The position numbers and the translations under genes are program-made. The notes beneath the pieces are model-generated. The model saw only the letters and a program-made list of their open reading frames with translations, was not told the origin of the DNA and ran no database searches. DNA of 64,000 bases from contig MNCI01009117.1 in NCBI GenBank assembly GCA_015680685.1, forward strand, positions 157,995 to 221,994, given 5' to 3'. This DNA comes from Gnetum montanum (Eukaryota > Streptophyta > Gnetopsida > Gnetales > Gnetaceae). Below are positions 13,012 through 26,149 of the stretch, in pieces. Numbering within the stretch: the first letter of the stretch is position 1; each line of letters begins with the position of its first letter.

Positions 13012-13110
13012 AGCTAACAATGAAGTGTTAGCTTAGTAGTAATACTCTTGATTTGGAAGTTCCAATTTACAGGTTCCATTATGATGGGCATGCTCAGTTA
13101 TAATTGTCAC
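13012..13110 (+). repeat. tRNA-derived SINE-like copy
   Basis: Shares AACAATGAAGTGTTAGCTTA with the 7.1 kb copy (one base different) and has TTTACAGGTTCCATT at the B-box position, then GATGGGCATGCTCAGTTA, matching the ends of the other two copies. Confidence 0.5.
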
Positions 13111-13159
13111 ATCCTCATTCCCAAATGGAGCCATTCCATGACAAAAATGGTGTTGCTTT

Positions 13160-13330
13160 GAAATGGTGTTGTGTAATAACAAGCATGTCTCTTGAGGTGA
13201 CTTTTGGGGGTTTGACCCAAGGTATTTATACCTAAGAATTATAAGTCATGCTAGCATAAAGTTGTAGAGCTGATAAAGACGAGTCACAAGTGTTAGTGAC
13301 ATAGGATAGGTGTACTGACCTAAATCGTTA
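13160..13330 (+). repeat. Dispersed repeat, copy 1
   Basis: Contains ATGTCTCTTGAGGTGAC and a following block with ATACCTAAGAATTATA that reappears, diverged, at 23458-23630. Ends just before an LTR-like fragment. Origin not identified. Confidence 0.55.
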
Positions 13331-13392
13331 GTGTAAGGCTGGAAGGGAAACAGACATCGAGAGATCGTCGAGCATGCACAGCTGACCCTGCA

Positions 13393-13570
13393 AATGAGTG
13401 GCGAGGTACCCCTACACTCAACCATACGAAATGAGCGTAGCACGCGTGATCCAGTCAAACTCCGCAGATGGACTAGTTGTGGCACCTAGACAATTATCCT
13501 TAGGCCGCAGTTCGCCGTCTTCCCACCTGGACTAATATTATATTTGTCACGCATGGTTTAGTCTAGGATG
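13393..13570 (-). repeat. LTR end fragment, minus orientation
   Basis: Plus-strand ATGAGTGGCGAGGTACCCC, then a block with GGACTAGTTGTGG and a further one ending CATGGTTTAGTC, match the end of the minus LTR at 18826-19684. It is the U5 end of an LTR of that family in minus orientation. Past about 13570 the similarity is too weak for me to follow. Confidence 0.55.
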
Positions 13571-16257
13571 AGGTGTATGATGTGTTCCTAATTCTAATGC
13601 TACTCCTGAAGGCAATGGAAAAGAATATTAACTAAGCTAAGCTAGGAGGAAAAGGGTAAGAAAATCTAATCTAGCCTAAGTGTGACGAGCAACCAATTCC
13701 TTGATCAANCATCATAATGTAACAAACCCAAACAGGATCTTTTGAGACATTACCTTGTTATTAGGTTTTGATCATTTCTAGAATACCCAAACCTCAACAA
13801 CCCAATATTATATACTCTTATCTAGGGCCAAAATCATTAAGGAATTTAAGGAAGTTAAACTAGTCATAAGACTCCCTCACCCCTATTTAATCAATAAGGA
13901 TCATTGTAAAGAGGTTTATATGGAAACCAATATTTAATGGCTAATTTTTGTATTCGAGTTGGTTTATCATCTATATGAGAATTTAATTTACCTGGAAGTC
14001 CTCATGTTGCACATGTGTTAACGTATTAAGGAAAATTTAGCAAAATATGAAACTTTTGTCTTTTAAAGCAATGAAAAATTTACCTAGTAATTTTCCCTTA
14101 AAACATTGTCCAATGCAAAGTACTCATTGAGATGATTCTAATAGTACTAAGTTTGTCTCGATCAAAATTACAATTTAAGATATATCGAGGTTTAAAGTTT
14201 TTTGCAATACGTGCTTTAATAAAATTAAAATTCTATAATTTTATAAAGTTGAACATATAATTCAATTCCAAAATTGAAGGCTAGGAATTCAACCCATGAT
14301 CTTGTACTTAGAATATGTAATCCTAAAACAACATCTAGCTAGCCACCTAACCTACTTCTTAAGTTGTATTAAATTAGGATGAAACCTTGTAATTATTTTT
14401 GTGTACTTTTTTGAAAAAGAAAAACCTAACCCTACAGTTAGGGTTTGGGTGCTATGATGGCCAATAGGATCATTGGACACAAGCCTTGCCATACTAGCCA
14501 CAACCACAAGCAAAACATGCCTCCATTGTCCATTGTTCTATTTTAGACCTTTTCATTTGCTATCATTGATTCTTATCTTTCCTCCCACACATGTGTTGTG
14601 CATAGTTCCATTTGCACTTCATGTTGTCATTAGCTTGAGTGTGCAACTCCACTACATCTCTTGCCACCATTTTTTTGCCTTATGCCACCACTAACATCCA
14701 CATTGTACCTATCATCTTTGACACCTACCTTTCATAGTGTTCGCCTATCACATAAACCTACTATGTTCATATGCACCATAAGCATTGCAGGTCCCTATCA
14801 GTTAGTGCTTACCTATTGATGAGCCAACCAAAATTTCAAGGCTAGATTACTTTCTTTGTAGGAATGTCACCTTATCTATGACTAACTCACAAGTCATATC
14901 CATGGAGGAATGGTTAAAAGTCAAAGAAATCATTAAGACATTAAACAATTAGATTCAAATCCAATCAAATCCCATGCTTATGACTGTCACTCATAAGCCA
15001 AACCACAAATTTTTACCCAAACTTCTAATCTCAGGTTCAAGAGTGGAAATTAAATCAAATTGAATTCATGAAGTATAAAACATAAATTATGGGGATCACA
15101 CAGGGGAGACATCACCTAATTTGTGATTTTGCCTTGTTTTTTTCATGATGCAGCAACCTCAACATCCCATCTATGGCTCCAATGGTCTATGGTTGTCACA
15201 AGGTTCAATAGATCACACTTGACAATTATTCAAAGGAAAAAAACTAATATCAAATTGTTATGGGTTATTTTGGGTATTGAATCCCCCCTCTAAGGTGAAG
15301 TGCTTCCCACTTTATAATGGAAGAGCTTACATTTTAAATTTGGAAAAAATTTATAAGATATGGATATCAATATTCATCAAGGAAATCAATAGGGATCAAT
15401 ACTATTGTAGGGAGATGTCAATTTGCATCATGATGGTGATGTTCCTTAATTGTTCATCTTTATAGTGTCCATGGTATGGATCAATATCTTCATTCTATGG
15501 TTGGGTCCAAATCCCATTGATCTAATGTTATCAATTTTGTCATGGTTGCTATCAAGATTGATACAATTTGGGTCAATTCCAATTGATTCTGTCAATGTGG
15601 ATCGATATGATAACCATTGGATTATGTTGAAATTCTCAATGCCAATTGATATCTTATCGATACATATGAATTTCTTGATATCCTATGATAACATAGAATT
15701 AACAAAGTGATTAGTTCATATCGTGTATCATCAAGGAAATCAATGCACTTATATATAGTAAAATAATTTTAAAAATAATAATTAAAGTTATTTCATTGTA
15801 AAAACTAAAGTAATTTTGGGGTTCATCATAGCCTCCTATGAGCCTTTGGCCAATGCCTGGCCAACAAAGGTGATGATATACTTGGTAGTCATATATAAAA
15901 AAATGCATGTTATTATCATAGCGCCAATAATCTTATTTCATAACCCATGCATTGCTCCAAATATTACCATCATCACTAAGCATACATATAGCCATCATAC
16001 CAAATAATTTCAATAATTCATTCAAGATCTCTAAATAGTGATTTAAGTAAAAATAAACATTCATTTTTAATCCTTCACATAATGATAATGTTCATAACAA
16101 TAAAAATTTAAAAGTCTTCCAACCACAATAGAATCCAAGTTTTTCACTAAGAGATAATATATACAATAAAAACCAAAACATATTCAGGTTTAAAATTTAA
16201 ATACAAAATGGTCTTACTGGTCCTAGAAACCATAGACAACTGAATGACATAGAAGAA
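13571..16257. other. AT-rich DNA, no gene seen
   Basis: No domain, LTR or array recognised. Open frames here (for example 14473-14694, 15277-15465 and 15450-15710) translate to low-complexity sequence. One undetermined base is at 13709. The part around 15.3-15.8 kb is rich in short ATCAAT/ATCGAT words, as is 17.7-18.2 kb, but I could not define a unit. Confidence 0.4.
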
Positions 16258-17506
16258 TCACACCTCTAATCCTCCTTCTACCTCCATATCCTTTTCAAAA
16301 TGTGAGGGTTTAGCTCCCTCATCATCATCCTTAATCTATGAGTGGATATTCTTCTCAATGTTGATGATCTTCTTGTCCATTGCTATGAGGGTAGAACTCA
16401 CCCTCTCCAACACTGTCAAGATCTCATGCTAAGTGCACTTTACCTCATGGAGCTAGACTCTCATCTCCTCCTAGAGTTCCCAGATCTTATTGGCTTGAGA
16501 TGCCAACATGAAGCCGAGGTTGTCAAATTCCTTGACAAAAGGATTGACCTTAGTGTAAATCTTGAGAGACCATGTGAAGGTGTCCTTTAGGATTATGAAG
16601 TGCACCTTCATGCCTATTTGGGGCTTTGATAGGACAATTTTCTATAGGATGGCTAAAATCAAAAAAAGAAGAAGGAAAAACATATCTTAAGTACATCATC
16701 ATTATAATGATATACAATGTACTTGATTGGTAGATACACAAAGTTGACCTCCTCACCCTATTTCAAGGCCTTCATGACTCGAATAGCTAGGCTCAAGACA
16801 TAAGTGGTATGTGTGAATGACAAGACATTGGTGATAATCATCCTGGCCATCACGCAATGCTCTGGGCATAGATTCATAAAGTGAAGTCCTTGGGTCTACA
16901 TCCTAGTGGAGTCAGACTCTTCTATGACTTGATGAAAAATATCATACTTTTTCTTCATGCTAGGCTTTGGTTTGAAGATGTCCTCATTGTTGGTAGGTAG
17001 GTTGAACCACTCATGGAGCCATGCTACTATGATCTTGATCCTAGTCTTCCTCACTGAGGAAACTACAATGAGGTACAACTTCAAATTCCAGTAGAATTCT
17101 AGGATCTCCTCCTAGTAGAATCAATCAATGAGGGATTAAATGAATGCTACACATGCCATCACCTCAAGATAATGTTGGATCGCTACATCAGTATGGTCAA
17201 ACCACTTTGTGTAGTCCACCTCATGGTGGTATGGGGTGATTTTCAATCTTTCATTTGTGGGTGCCTTCAAGATGACAAAAAAATTAAACATGTGAAAATT
17301 ATCATCAATCTCCTCAATAGTTTCCATTCTTACCTTTGCTTGCTACTCAATGATGGAGTCCACACATGCATACAAATTGCTAAAAGAAAAACGTATTTCA
17401 TTATCTATTTAAAAAAATGAGAGCATGTCCTAACCTAGTAAGAGGAAGCTTACCTGGCATTTGGAGAGGTGGTTCTTGTATGAAGTGGATCCTAATCCCT
17501 AGCCAT
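16258..17506 (-). pseudogene. Decayed two-exon minus gene with coiled-coil tail
   Basis: Exon 1 is 17454-17506 (starts MARD, donor CCAG/GTAAGC). Exon 2 runs from 17379 (acceptor TTTCTTTTAG/C) to 16258. Joining them restores frame (AG plus C gives Ser), and the reading continues through NLYACVDSIIE. Later blocks include KIIVAWLHEWFNLPTNNED and LHFMNLCPEHCVMARMI, then a charged, coiled-coil-like C terminus (VERVSSTLIAMDKKI region, allowing for local decay) ending in an acidic stretch. About ten stops interrupt the frame, mostly TAG. The layout (alpha-helical central domain, then coiled coil) resembles exon 4 onward of the antisense gene in element B and the interior of element D. I infer a transposon-associated protein; function unknown. 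Confidence 0.5.
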
Positions 17507-18825
17507 GGTCCCTTACTCAAGTTGGATCTTGGAGTAAGAGCAAAGAAAGCTATAATCAAGAGAACCCTAGCATCACGCAAGGGGAAAAGGATTATGCAAG
17601 GATAAGGTTTATCCCTGTAGGCAATGGCCTTTTATTTTTGGACCACCACCTTACTATTAAGTTATATTTTTTCACTTTTTCATGGTATTGATCTTTATCA
17701 AGCAATCAACATAAATCAATAATAATTGGATCGAACTTTACCATGAATGCCATAAAAATCAATATGTAGCTCCTAACATATCGATGTTCATCACAGTCAT
17801 GTTGTTCAAATGAGAATGTTTCAAGTTTTTACTTTATCAATCTACATTGATCTGGTGAATATAAATTAATATCATTGTATAATAATATATCAATACTTAT
17901 CGTGGTCATGCTGTACAAATGTGAGACTCTTAGGAAAATGTTTTTCTTATCGAACTTAATTAATTTGGTGGATGAAAATTGATATCTTTGCATAATTATA
18001 TATCAAACTTCATTGATAAAATTGATATATTTATTTATAAACTAAACATAAATTCTACCTTTATCAATTTGAATTGAAGATTGATATACTTCAATAATAG
18101 TAATCACTAGACATCATGATATCGATGTATATCAATATGTCGAGATCCTAATGTTTTGCAATTTCCCTAGTGTATCTATAGACATTAATGTTGCAATATC
18201 CCTCAATAGGATAGTCTTTCCTATAATGGGTATTCGCACCCTGTGATACATATCGAGATAACTAAAGTTAAAAAGAAGAAATTTATTGAGCTAATTTATT
18301 ATTAACTATTACTTTCCTCTTTCACTTCTTGTCATTAGACATTTTTTAGTATATAAATTCACATATAACTTAGTTAGAAAGGCCCTTTCTAGGATTATTT
18401 GGGCTAAAACGTCTCCTCACAAGGTCTACTTCATTTGTTGCAAGGATGACTTATAATCTCAAGATTTCCACCTTTCCTAAGTTTTAAGGATCTAACATGC
18501 ATTTCTTTCAACAAACTCATTCCCTAACTTGATCTTGGATTAGATTCCATATTGGTTATACCCTTGTATCCTGTTCGATTTCAAGTTTCTCACCCTCCTA
18601 ATTAATCTAGGTTACGTTCCTAGCCTAGGTTAATTAGTTGAATCATTATTATTATTTGGGGTCATACTAAAGACAAGCCAAGAGAATAGAACCATAGCAA
18701 TAATGCCATGGATTTTATATATTCTCCACTATACATGATACATAGGTAAACTTCAATCTTCCAATCGTTAGTATCCATAGGGCTTTACCATTGTAGGGAT
18801 TTCAAACATTGACTCCTATAGAAGG
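17507..18825. other. AT-rich DNA, no gene seen
   Basis: Upstream of the decayed minus gene. Rich in diverged ATCAATAT/ATCGAT words at 17.69-18.18 kb. Nothing else recognised. Confidence 0.4.
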
Positions 18826-19684
18826 TAATGAGTGGGAAGGTACCCCTACACCCAATCATATGAATCACAAGTGTTCATGCACGATCTAGTTGAATTTCAT
18901 GGATGGGACTAGTTGTGGTATCTAGATCGCTATGCCTTGATCGTAGTTTGTTGTCTTCCCACTTAGACTAGTGGTAGCTTTGTCATGTATGGTTTAGTCC
19001 AAAGTGAGGCATATGATTTTTATTATTTTATATTTTATTATTCTATGTTGAACAATAAGGTGAAACTCAATTTATAATCAATTCAACTAATCAAATTGCT
19101 ACTTAATAATCAACTACCCTAACATAAGTATCCGATCCCACTTCTTGTGCACATCCTAAACACATATAACACTGCTGGATTACCAAACATTAAGCATTGT
19201 TGGGATTACCAAGAGTCATATGCATGCTCGAAGTAATTGTACTTATGTGCTTAATTAATTAACATGCATTAAAATGTCCATAGTAACTAAGTACATGAAA
19301 ATTAAATTGCATGGAAAGTAAATCTAATCTAAGTCAACGTGTGGCAATGAATAAGAATCAATATTGATCTTATTGCCATTCATGGAATATGTCCAAGTAC
19401 ATTGCCAATCAAATAAGACTCCATACAACTGACTTAGATCCACTCTGTGGATACTTGCTAACTGTTCTATAAGATTATGGAATAAAACTACAAGAGTTCA
19501 ACCACTTTATTGACAAAACTATGAAAAACTAATGCAAAACTCATTCAAATTGGAAGCCCATGTGCTATGTTTATAAGCTAGTGTATACCCTCTGATGTCA
19601 TATACCAAACGTTGAGGCCTTGTAATTGAAGCCTTGTTATTAGAGCCTTGTTATTGGGGCCTTGTTATTAGAACCTTGTTATCA
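18826..19684 (-). repeat. LTR, minus orientation (element F 3' LTR)
   Basis: Read on the minus strand it starts TGATAACAAGG and ends CCCACTCATTA. Its U5 matches the LTRs of elements A and D in reverse: GGTACCCCTACACCCAATC, a block with CTAGTTGAATTTCATGG, and a block with GATTACCAAGAGTCATATGC. About 1.2 kb away on the same strand lies an integrase C terminus (20928-21257), so this is probably the 3' LTR of a largely decayed gypsy element. A 16-17 bp array lies at its U3 start. Confidence 0.7.
19614..19684 (-). repeat. Short tandem array at the LTR U3 start
   Basis: Five imperfect units around GCCTTGTTATTAGA on the plus strand, directly inside the LTR terminus. The LTRs of A and D carry different short arrays in the same place. 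Confidence 0.7.
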
Positions 19685-20927
19685 AAGCCAACAAAGAAGT
19701 TGACTTTTTATCAGATAACCTAGCCAAATGATGATTCATCAAAAGATATATTGGGAAACAATTGAAGGGTATAAAAGTTTTAATTACCTATGAACATGAT
19801 AGGTGGTAGCCTAAGAGGATAATGAAGGGATATAGCTAAAAAAGGGGAAGTGAAATAGAAATAGAAAATACTTAATTAAAATAAAAAAGAAAAGTGTGAG
19901 AAAGAAAAGAACAATATTCCTTGAGGTATAAAGTAGCACAAGTTAAGGGGTTAAATAAGCCAAGTGAAATGGTTAACAATGATGGTAGCCATTAAGGTAT
20001 GTACTCAAATAAGTTAATCCACTTAGTATAGTGTCATATCCTAGCTAAAAGTGGTGGCATCTTAAATTATGTTTGATGGTTGCTACTTCATCCATAATCA
20101 CTCTACTCATTAAAGGGGGTTCTTGTGGGATGTTTGGGAATGTGAGATTTGAGCATCGCCCCAATTATAAGGTTCTTATGGGAGTGTGGATTTGCTCATG
20201 GTTGAAGATTCTTGTGGGGCCATCTTTATTTTCAATATTTTTTTCATCAAAACACTTGTTTTTCTTTTTTCTTTTTCTTTTTTTTTTCAAGAATATCTAT
20301 ATTCACCCTTCTTCAAGCATGATATTTCTGTGGGGGCCAATTTCATTTAGTATTCACTCAACTAGATGGGGTTCTTACATGGGTATTAATATTTTTTTAG
20401 ATGCTTTTCCCACCTTAGATGCTCGACCCAATATAGCATACCCTTTCCACCTTATTAAGTATCCAAGTAGGAAACTAATAGAAACCATACACTTATAAGC
20501 ATTATCCTAAACTTAGCTATTTTTCCCCTTGGCTCATGGAACTTGAACCTAAGAAATATTTTTTGGAAAAAAGTAGAGTTTATTATATGTAATTTATTTG
20601 ATTATTAATTTAAGGCTCACCCTTAGATGAATTTTGGATTTAAACCAAACTATCTCAAGGTAGTGGTAGTTGTCTATCTCCCTTGTATTCTAGACATGAT
20701 GCTAATGAATTCTTTATAATCACAACTAACCATAGGATTTTCTATTATCCTCTACATTTTTCAAGGTGAAAGTTGTAGAATATTGGATTTTCACTTATTT
20801 ATTTTTACATTATGGAATAATGTACTTTTATGAAATTACTCTCCATACCTTTAACCTCTACTTGAGCATTGTTATGACATGGTTTATCTATAAAGCAATT
20901 AGGATCACTTAATTATATTAACTCATC
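19685..20927. other. Spacer between integrase and LTR of element F
   Basis: Between the decayed integrase tail and the 3' LTR on the minus strand, which is where a polypurine tract and untranslated spacer are expected. A 141-codon plus-strand frame (20073-20498) has T-rich low-complexity stretches and no recognisable domain. No clear polypurine tract seen. Confidence 0.35.
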
Positions 20928-21257
20928 TTATCCTAGTTCCTCTATTTGATGTTGATGGTAATGCTCAAGTCTTTAGCCATTTAGTAGGAGTGTGGTAGAT
21001 AGGTCTTCTATGGATGCAATCAGGACACTTCCATTACTATGGGGTTGTAAAACTAGGTATGGGCCTTCCCACTAAGTTGTTAGTTTTCTTGGAATTTTGT
21101 GTAGTATCATATTATATAATAAGACTTTATCACATTCCAAGAAGTGTTTCTTTAGTATGTTTTTATCATGCATACACTTCATTTATTTCTTAATGATTTT
21201 TTACTTATCAAGTGCATGTATGCGTACTTTATTAAGTTCATGTAATTGTGTCATTCT
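20928..21257 (-). pseudogene. Ty3/gypsy integrase C-terminal fragment
   Basis: The minus-strand reading has MTQLHELNKVRIHALDK, then KVLLYNMILHKIPRKLT, WEGPYLVLQPHSNGSVLIA and a tail ending HYHQHQIEELG. This is the pattern of the integrase GPY/F-type C terminus, in which a basic segment precedes W-x-GPY. At least four in-frame stops, all TAG or TAA. No catalytic core is readable beyond 21257, so this is only the end of pol. Orientation and position fit the LTR at 18826-19684. Confidence 0.7.
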
Positions 21258-21739
21258 AAAGGCTTGACTAACTCAAGAATTTGATGTCCATTATTAACAT
21301 ATGAATAGTTGTTGCTAATACTCTCAACCTTCTAAATCTATTGGTGATGTTAAACTAGCCATCTAAATAGTAGATAATTAAGTGATTATTTAAATTATGT
21401 CTTAGTAGACCATAACCTAGATCAACTAACTAGGTCTAGTAACTTGATGCCTAAGACTAACAATCTAATCCTTTTTAGTCATCTTGGGTTTTAGGATTAG
21501 GTGATTAATTTTTACTTATAGCTTGACCTAGGTTACTAATCCCTAGTTTGTTGATAGTTACATTGTCAAAGTCAATGTCTTAAAGAAGGTACAAAGATCA
21601 TTAAGAGTCTAGGAAATATAATAGTTAGAGAATCAATTAGAAAACTAAAATGACAAGAAAGATGTATACTAATCTAGTTAGAAACTATATTATGTAGCAA
21701 ACATCGACCATTGTGGAGAATCATAACCTTGTCCAAACA

Positions 21740-22590
21740 AGGCATATAATACCTATGAGAAGGAATATGCCAAGAGAGAATTCAAGTTTGAAAGTTGCAA
21801 CACACAATGTGCTTATAAGGTTTCTAGTTAATGAAAGACAACATCTAGTATGTCTATCTTGGGCCTTGGATTGGCACAAGTACTAATACTCATGCATCCT
21901 TGCAAAATTACATAATTTAAATGCTAATGTCTTATGCCTACAAGAAGTTCTACCATGGGAATCTCTATACCAATTCCAATCCAATTCAAAAAAGTTGGGA
22001 TATGAAGATATCTATATGCAAAAAGGTTCTTATGATAGTTCTTCCTACGAGCCATACTAATTAGCCTACTATAAGAACCACAACATGGATGGATGCATGA
22101 TCTTCTACAAAGAAACCAAGTTCAAGTTGGTACAAAGGTTTGAATGGAGATTAGAAAACATGATTTTTAAAATTCTAAAACTTCAAGTCATGGAAAAGAA
22201 TGAATGATCAAGATTCTAGATAAGCCACATATCCTTGGCATTGGTACTTAAAAGACAATTATTAGGAAGGTATGTATGTGTGGTCAACATAGATTTGATC
22301 ATTGATCCAACATGTCCAAATGTTATACTTTGTTAAGTATCCTCCTTGATTAACCATATTTCAGAAAGTTTAAAGTCAAACTATTCCTAGCTTATACCAA
22401 TTTCAAACCAATATCCTTCATCCTCTTTGAAAAATTCAATGCAAAAGCTAAAAGTGATGTTCATAAATTCATAAAATATGGACATGTGAAAGAGCCTTTT
22501 GAAAAGGCATATGATTTGAAGAATATGTTCTTGTAAGTTTATCATACCATTGCATTGACTAGTACATATTATACCTATTTTGAATCATTG
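21740..22590 (+). pseudogene. CCR4-type deadenylase-like pseudogene
   Basis: Blocks resemble the exonuclease-endonuclease-phosphatase domain of plant CCR4-like poly(A) nucleases: LHNLNANVLCLQEV (the LQEV metal-ligand motif), then MDGCMIFYKETKFKLVQR (the DGC-FF-F region). Further on are CVVNIDLIIDPTCPNVILC (the N-T-H, W-D-P and LCQ region) and FNAKAKSDVHKFIKYGHV (the DFN-P-S region, its Asp replaced). The second metal-ligand motif has decayed and several stops interrupt the frame. The regions appear in the order of the mature protein, with no intron recognised between them, so a retrocopy is likely. The C-terminal histidine motif is not visible. Confidence 0.65.
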
Positions 22591-25500
22591 GTAGACAATT
22601 TAAATCATAGAATTTGAGAATAGATTATGCTAATGGATATTTTTCATCAAGAACCATAATTCACCAACTAAATTACAATGGCTACTGAAGATAGGTTAAC
22701 ATCTTTCTTTATTTAGATCTTAGATTATATTTGGTATGATATGAAATTATCCAAAATTACCAAGTTATTAGAGTTAATTTCTAGGGAAGAAGTTGAGAAG
22801 CAAGATTAATACTTGACATCGTGAACAAGGCCATCCGATCACATAACACTTATTGTAGAACTACGACTATGTTCCTTGATCCTAGAGGTTGACAAAAATA
22901 AAGGATTTTCTTAACTTACTTTTATTTTTTGTTACTTATTCTTTTTTATTTATTTGATTTATATTTTTACATTAAGTAAGTAAAAAAATTTGGGTAATTC
23001 AAGTGGGGAAAAGAATTCGCCCTACCTTCACTTTTATAACTAGAAATATGAGTTGCACCTTGTGTAACCCTAGTTAGGACTAGTGATGGATGGTTGGTAG
23101 ACCTATAATTTATCTATTATCATTACCTAGAGATTAAGATAGGTTGTTGGTGAGATAATATTTAATTTCCACATATTTTCTTACTTATATTTTGATTCAT
23201 AGATTAAGCGGAATAACTTTAAAATATTCAATTCCATTTTAAAAGGATAAATATAAATATTGGAGCATTGGAGCACAAAGGAAGTACTTAATCATGGAGA
23301 AAGATTATTATTGTAGACTTGTTTGAGGATAAATGAAAGTTAATGGGGGTAGTTTATCATGTCTACATTTTCAAAAAGACTTATTTAGTAACAAATATGG
23401 TGTCACTTCATAGCAAATGATTTAATTATTATAATAAGACTCAAAAGAATAAGTTGTAATTAGACTCAAAACAACATGTTATAATAATGGACATGTCTCT
23501 TAAGGTGACATTTGGGGATTTAAACTGAGGTAATTATACCCAAGAATTACAGGTTATGTAAAAATGGAGTTGCAAAGCTAGTAAAGGTGAGTAATGGGTG
23601 CTAGGTGAAGTAGGATATGAAGATGGCTAGTCATCTATTTTGGTTGGGTATAGGTCTAACCATGGTGGTAGTGCTAGATTGCCTCTAACGGATAGATGTC
23701 AAAGGAAGATAACCTTAAGGAACCCTTAGAGCATGACTTAGATAAATTATTTTCACATTAATAAAGCATTCTTTTTATTTGCTTTTGCATTTTCCTTATT
23801 GCATTCTTTACCCATAATATTGAATTTTCTAGATTTTTAACATTTGTTATGATATTTAGAAATGGGATGTTATAATGATGATTGGGGGGAGTTGGAACCT
23901 AAAATAATTGAAACATAGGTACACCTCAAGATTTATAGAAATTTATAACATAGTGCTACCTAGTAGAATTATACCTGTGACTAGGATTACCAAGTAAAGA
24001 GCCTTACCACTAGAGACACCTCATTGTTTTTCACAATAATTTTTAACTCTTACTTTTGGGAGTATATATTGTTAAAAAAATATTTTAGGTTCTAATACCC
24101 CCCCTAAACATTTTTTGGAAGAATTACATATCTATTTTTCCTTTTAACCCCAAAGTTGAATACAAGATCATACTTTTTCATGAGAAAAATGAAAAAGATT
24201 TGGATAGTTCCTACCTTTTTAAAAACTCATATTTTGTTTATAGTATCTTATCTATCAAGGCCTTTCTATTGATAATTGTCTTCAGCATATGGTAATTAGT
24301 TCTCCTCAATGTCCAATTGCATAATATGCTTAGAAATGGACATCTAAAATTGGAAATAATTTGAAACCAAACATCAACAATATCATTCTTGGTGATCAAC
24401 CTTCTTTATCTATTTTCTTTCTTTAGATTTGGAAGTGTTTTCAATTGATTGTTTTTTATTTTATTTGGAAGCTTCAAGGTGCAATTATTTTCTAGTACCA
24501 AAAGCAAAATTGTAACTTTTCTTCAGGAGTTAAAATATCATATTCTTAGAGATGTTGCATAATAGTTATAGATTCTATTACTATTTATTTATTATTATTA
24601 ATCAATTCTTTCTTTTACCTTGAGAGAGAGTATTCTCCTTCTTTTTATAAGAAATTCTTTAGTAAAAAGTGAAAACCTATGAAGGAACTTCTGAAAAATG
24701 GCAAGACCTAATTAGTTATAAGAATTAAAATCTAAAAAAACTACCAAAATGATTAGGATTTTTCTTAGACTCTCTCTTTTATGTTGATGATTTCATATAC
24801 TATGAGATTTTTTTTAAAAAAATATTATTTATTTGTTGGATTTCCACATCCTTTTTTCACCATTACACCCAACCCCCCACCACATCCCCTCCTCCCCACG
24901 ATGTCCCACCTCTTTAAGTTAAATATATAACCTACTTGTAGATGCTAATGTGATAAATTCATGTGTTTGGCATCATTGTTGAAATAAACAAAAAAGTTCA
25001 AAAAACAAACTAATCAAACTATACTAGATAACATTAACAAGAAATTCACCCCAACAAATAAGAAAAAAAGATAGTAGCATAACATTAGTTTACCTTTCTA
25101 ATATATATTTAAAGTTTGGTTTTGATAAAATTTCAAGAAATAGTTATTTCACACTTTATTTTGAGGGGAGGTGGAGGGAACACATGGTCAAACCACAATA
25201 AAATATTAATAATAAGAAAAAAATTTTAGAGTATATCACATGCAAAATTACTAAGAAAAAAGCCCCTAAAAACATGAAAAGAAAAAACTTTCTAGTTTTA
25301 GGGATATTTACTCAAGGAAAAATCTTATAATAGATCCTTTAAAAAGTATATGATATCCCCCTCTAAGGGATGGGTAGTAATGGTAACGTAATGCAAAGCC
25401 TACCTCAATAGACCCCAAAAGAATCCATTCCACAACCTTTCTAAGTAAATTAAGCTTTGAAAACAAGAATAACACAAAGGAATAGAGAAAATTCTTTTTT

Positions 25501-26149
25501 TTATAAAAGAACTTTCAAAATATAAAGAAATACATCAAAGATTGAGGAGCCAAGCTCAAATCATACCTCTCCAAAGGGTCATAGAGGCCACACATGTTCC
25601 TTTTCAATCCTTAATTGCTCCCAATGGAGCCAAAGCTCAAGATAAAATACTTATAAGAGATTATGCTAATCTCTCTCAAGTACTCTTCCTTGCCTCTCAC
25701 TCAAATTCCCTTGTACAAGCTCTCAAGAAACTTCTCAAATCTCTCACTGTCAACCCTTCTCTCCACTCTTACAAAAACTTAGGCCTTGGATACTTATTTA
25801 TAGCTTCTTGATGTGACCTTTCATCTTTCCAGCATTTAAATTACAAATTAATATTCATTATTTGTCAAAGGAGATGTTTTGTTGACAAATAACACATCTT
25901 GTCCAAGATGAAGCCAACTGTAAAAGATGTCTTACATCCAATATAGATGTATACACTTCAAAAGGAGACGTTTCACATTTGGAGTAGACATCTTGTCTCA
26001 TATCCTTCAAAAAAAAAAAAGTAAAGAAGGAAATTAAGTTTTAGTAGGGATGATGATCCTAGTCATAACAACATTTACATCATTTTCAATTTCTTTACTT
26101 GAACTTAAAATAACAAAATAATTTAATGTAACAATAAAAAGCTTTGGCT
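22591..26149. other. AT-rich DNA with one dispersed repeat, no gene seen
   Basis: Apart from the repeat at 23458-23630 I recognise nothing here. An 89-codon plus frame (25542-25811) has no family resemblance. A C-rich patch at about 24860-24910 is the only compositional feature. Confidence 0.4.
23458..23630 (+). repeat. Dispersed repeat, copy 2
   Basis: ATGTCTCTTAAGGTGACATT and a following block with ATACCCAAGAATTACA match 13160-13330 with scattered substitutions and small gaps, in the same orientation. Confidence 0.55.

Noticed and set aside
20073-20498. 141-codon plus ORF
   Set aside because: Mostly poly-T-derived Phe/Leu/Ser, opposite to the local gypsy element, no domain.
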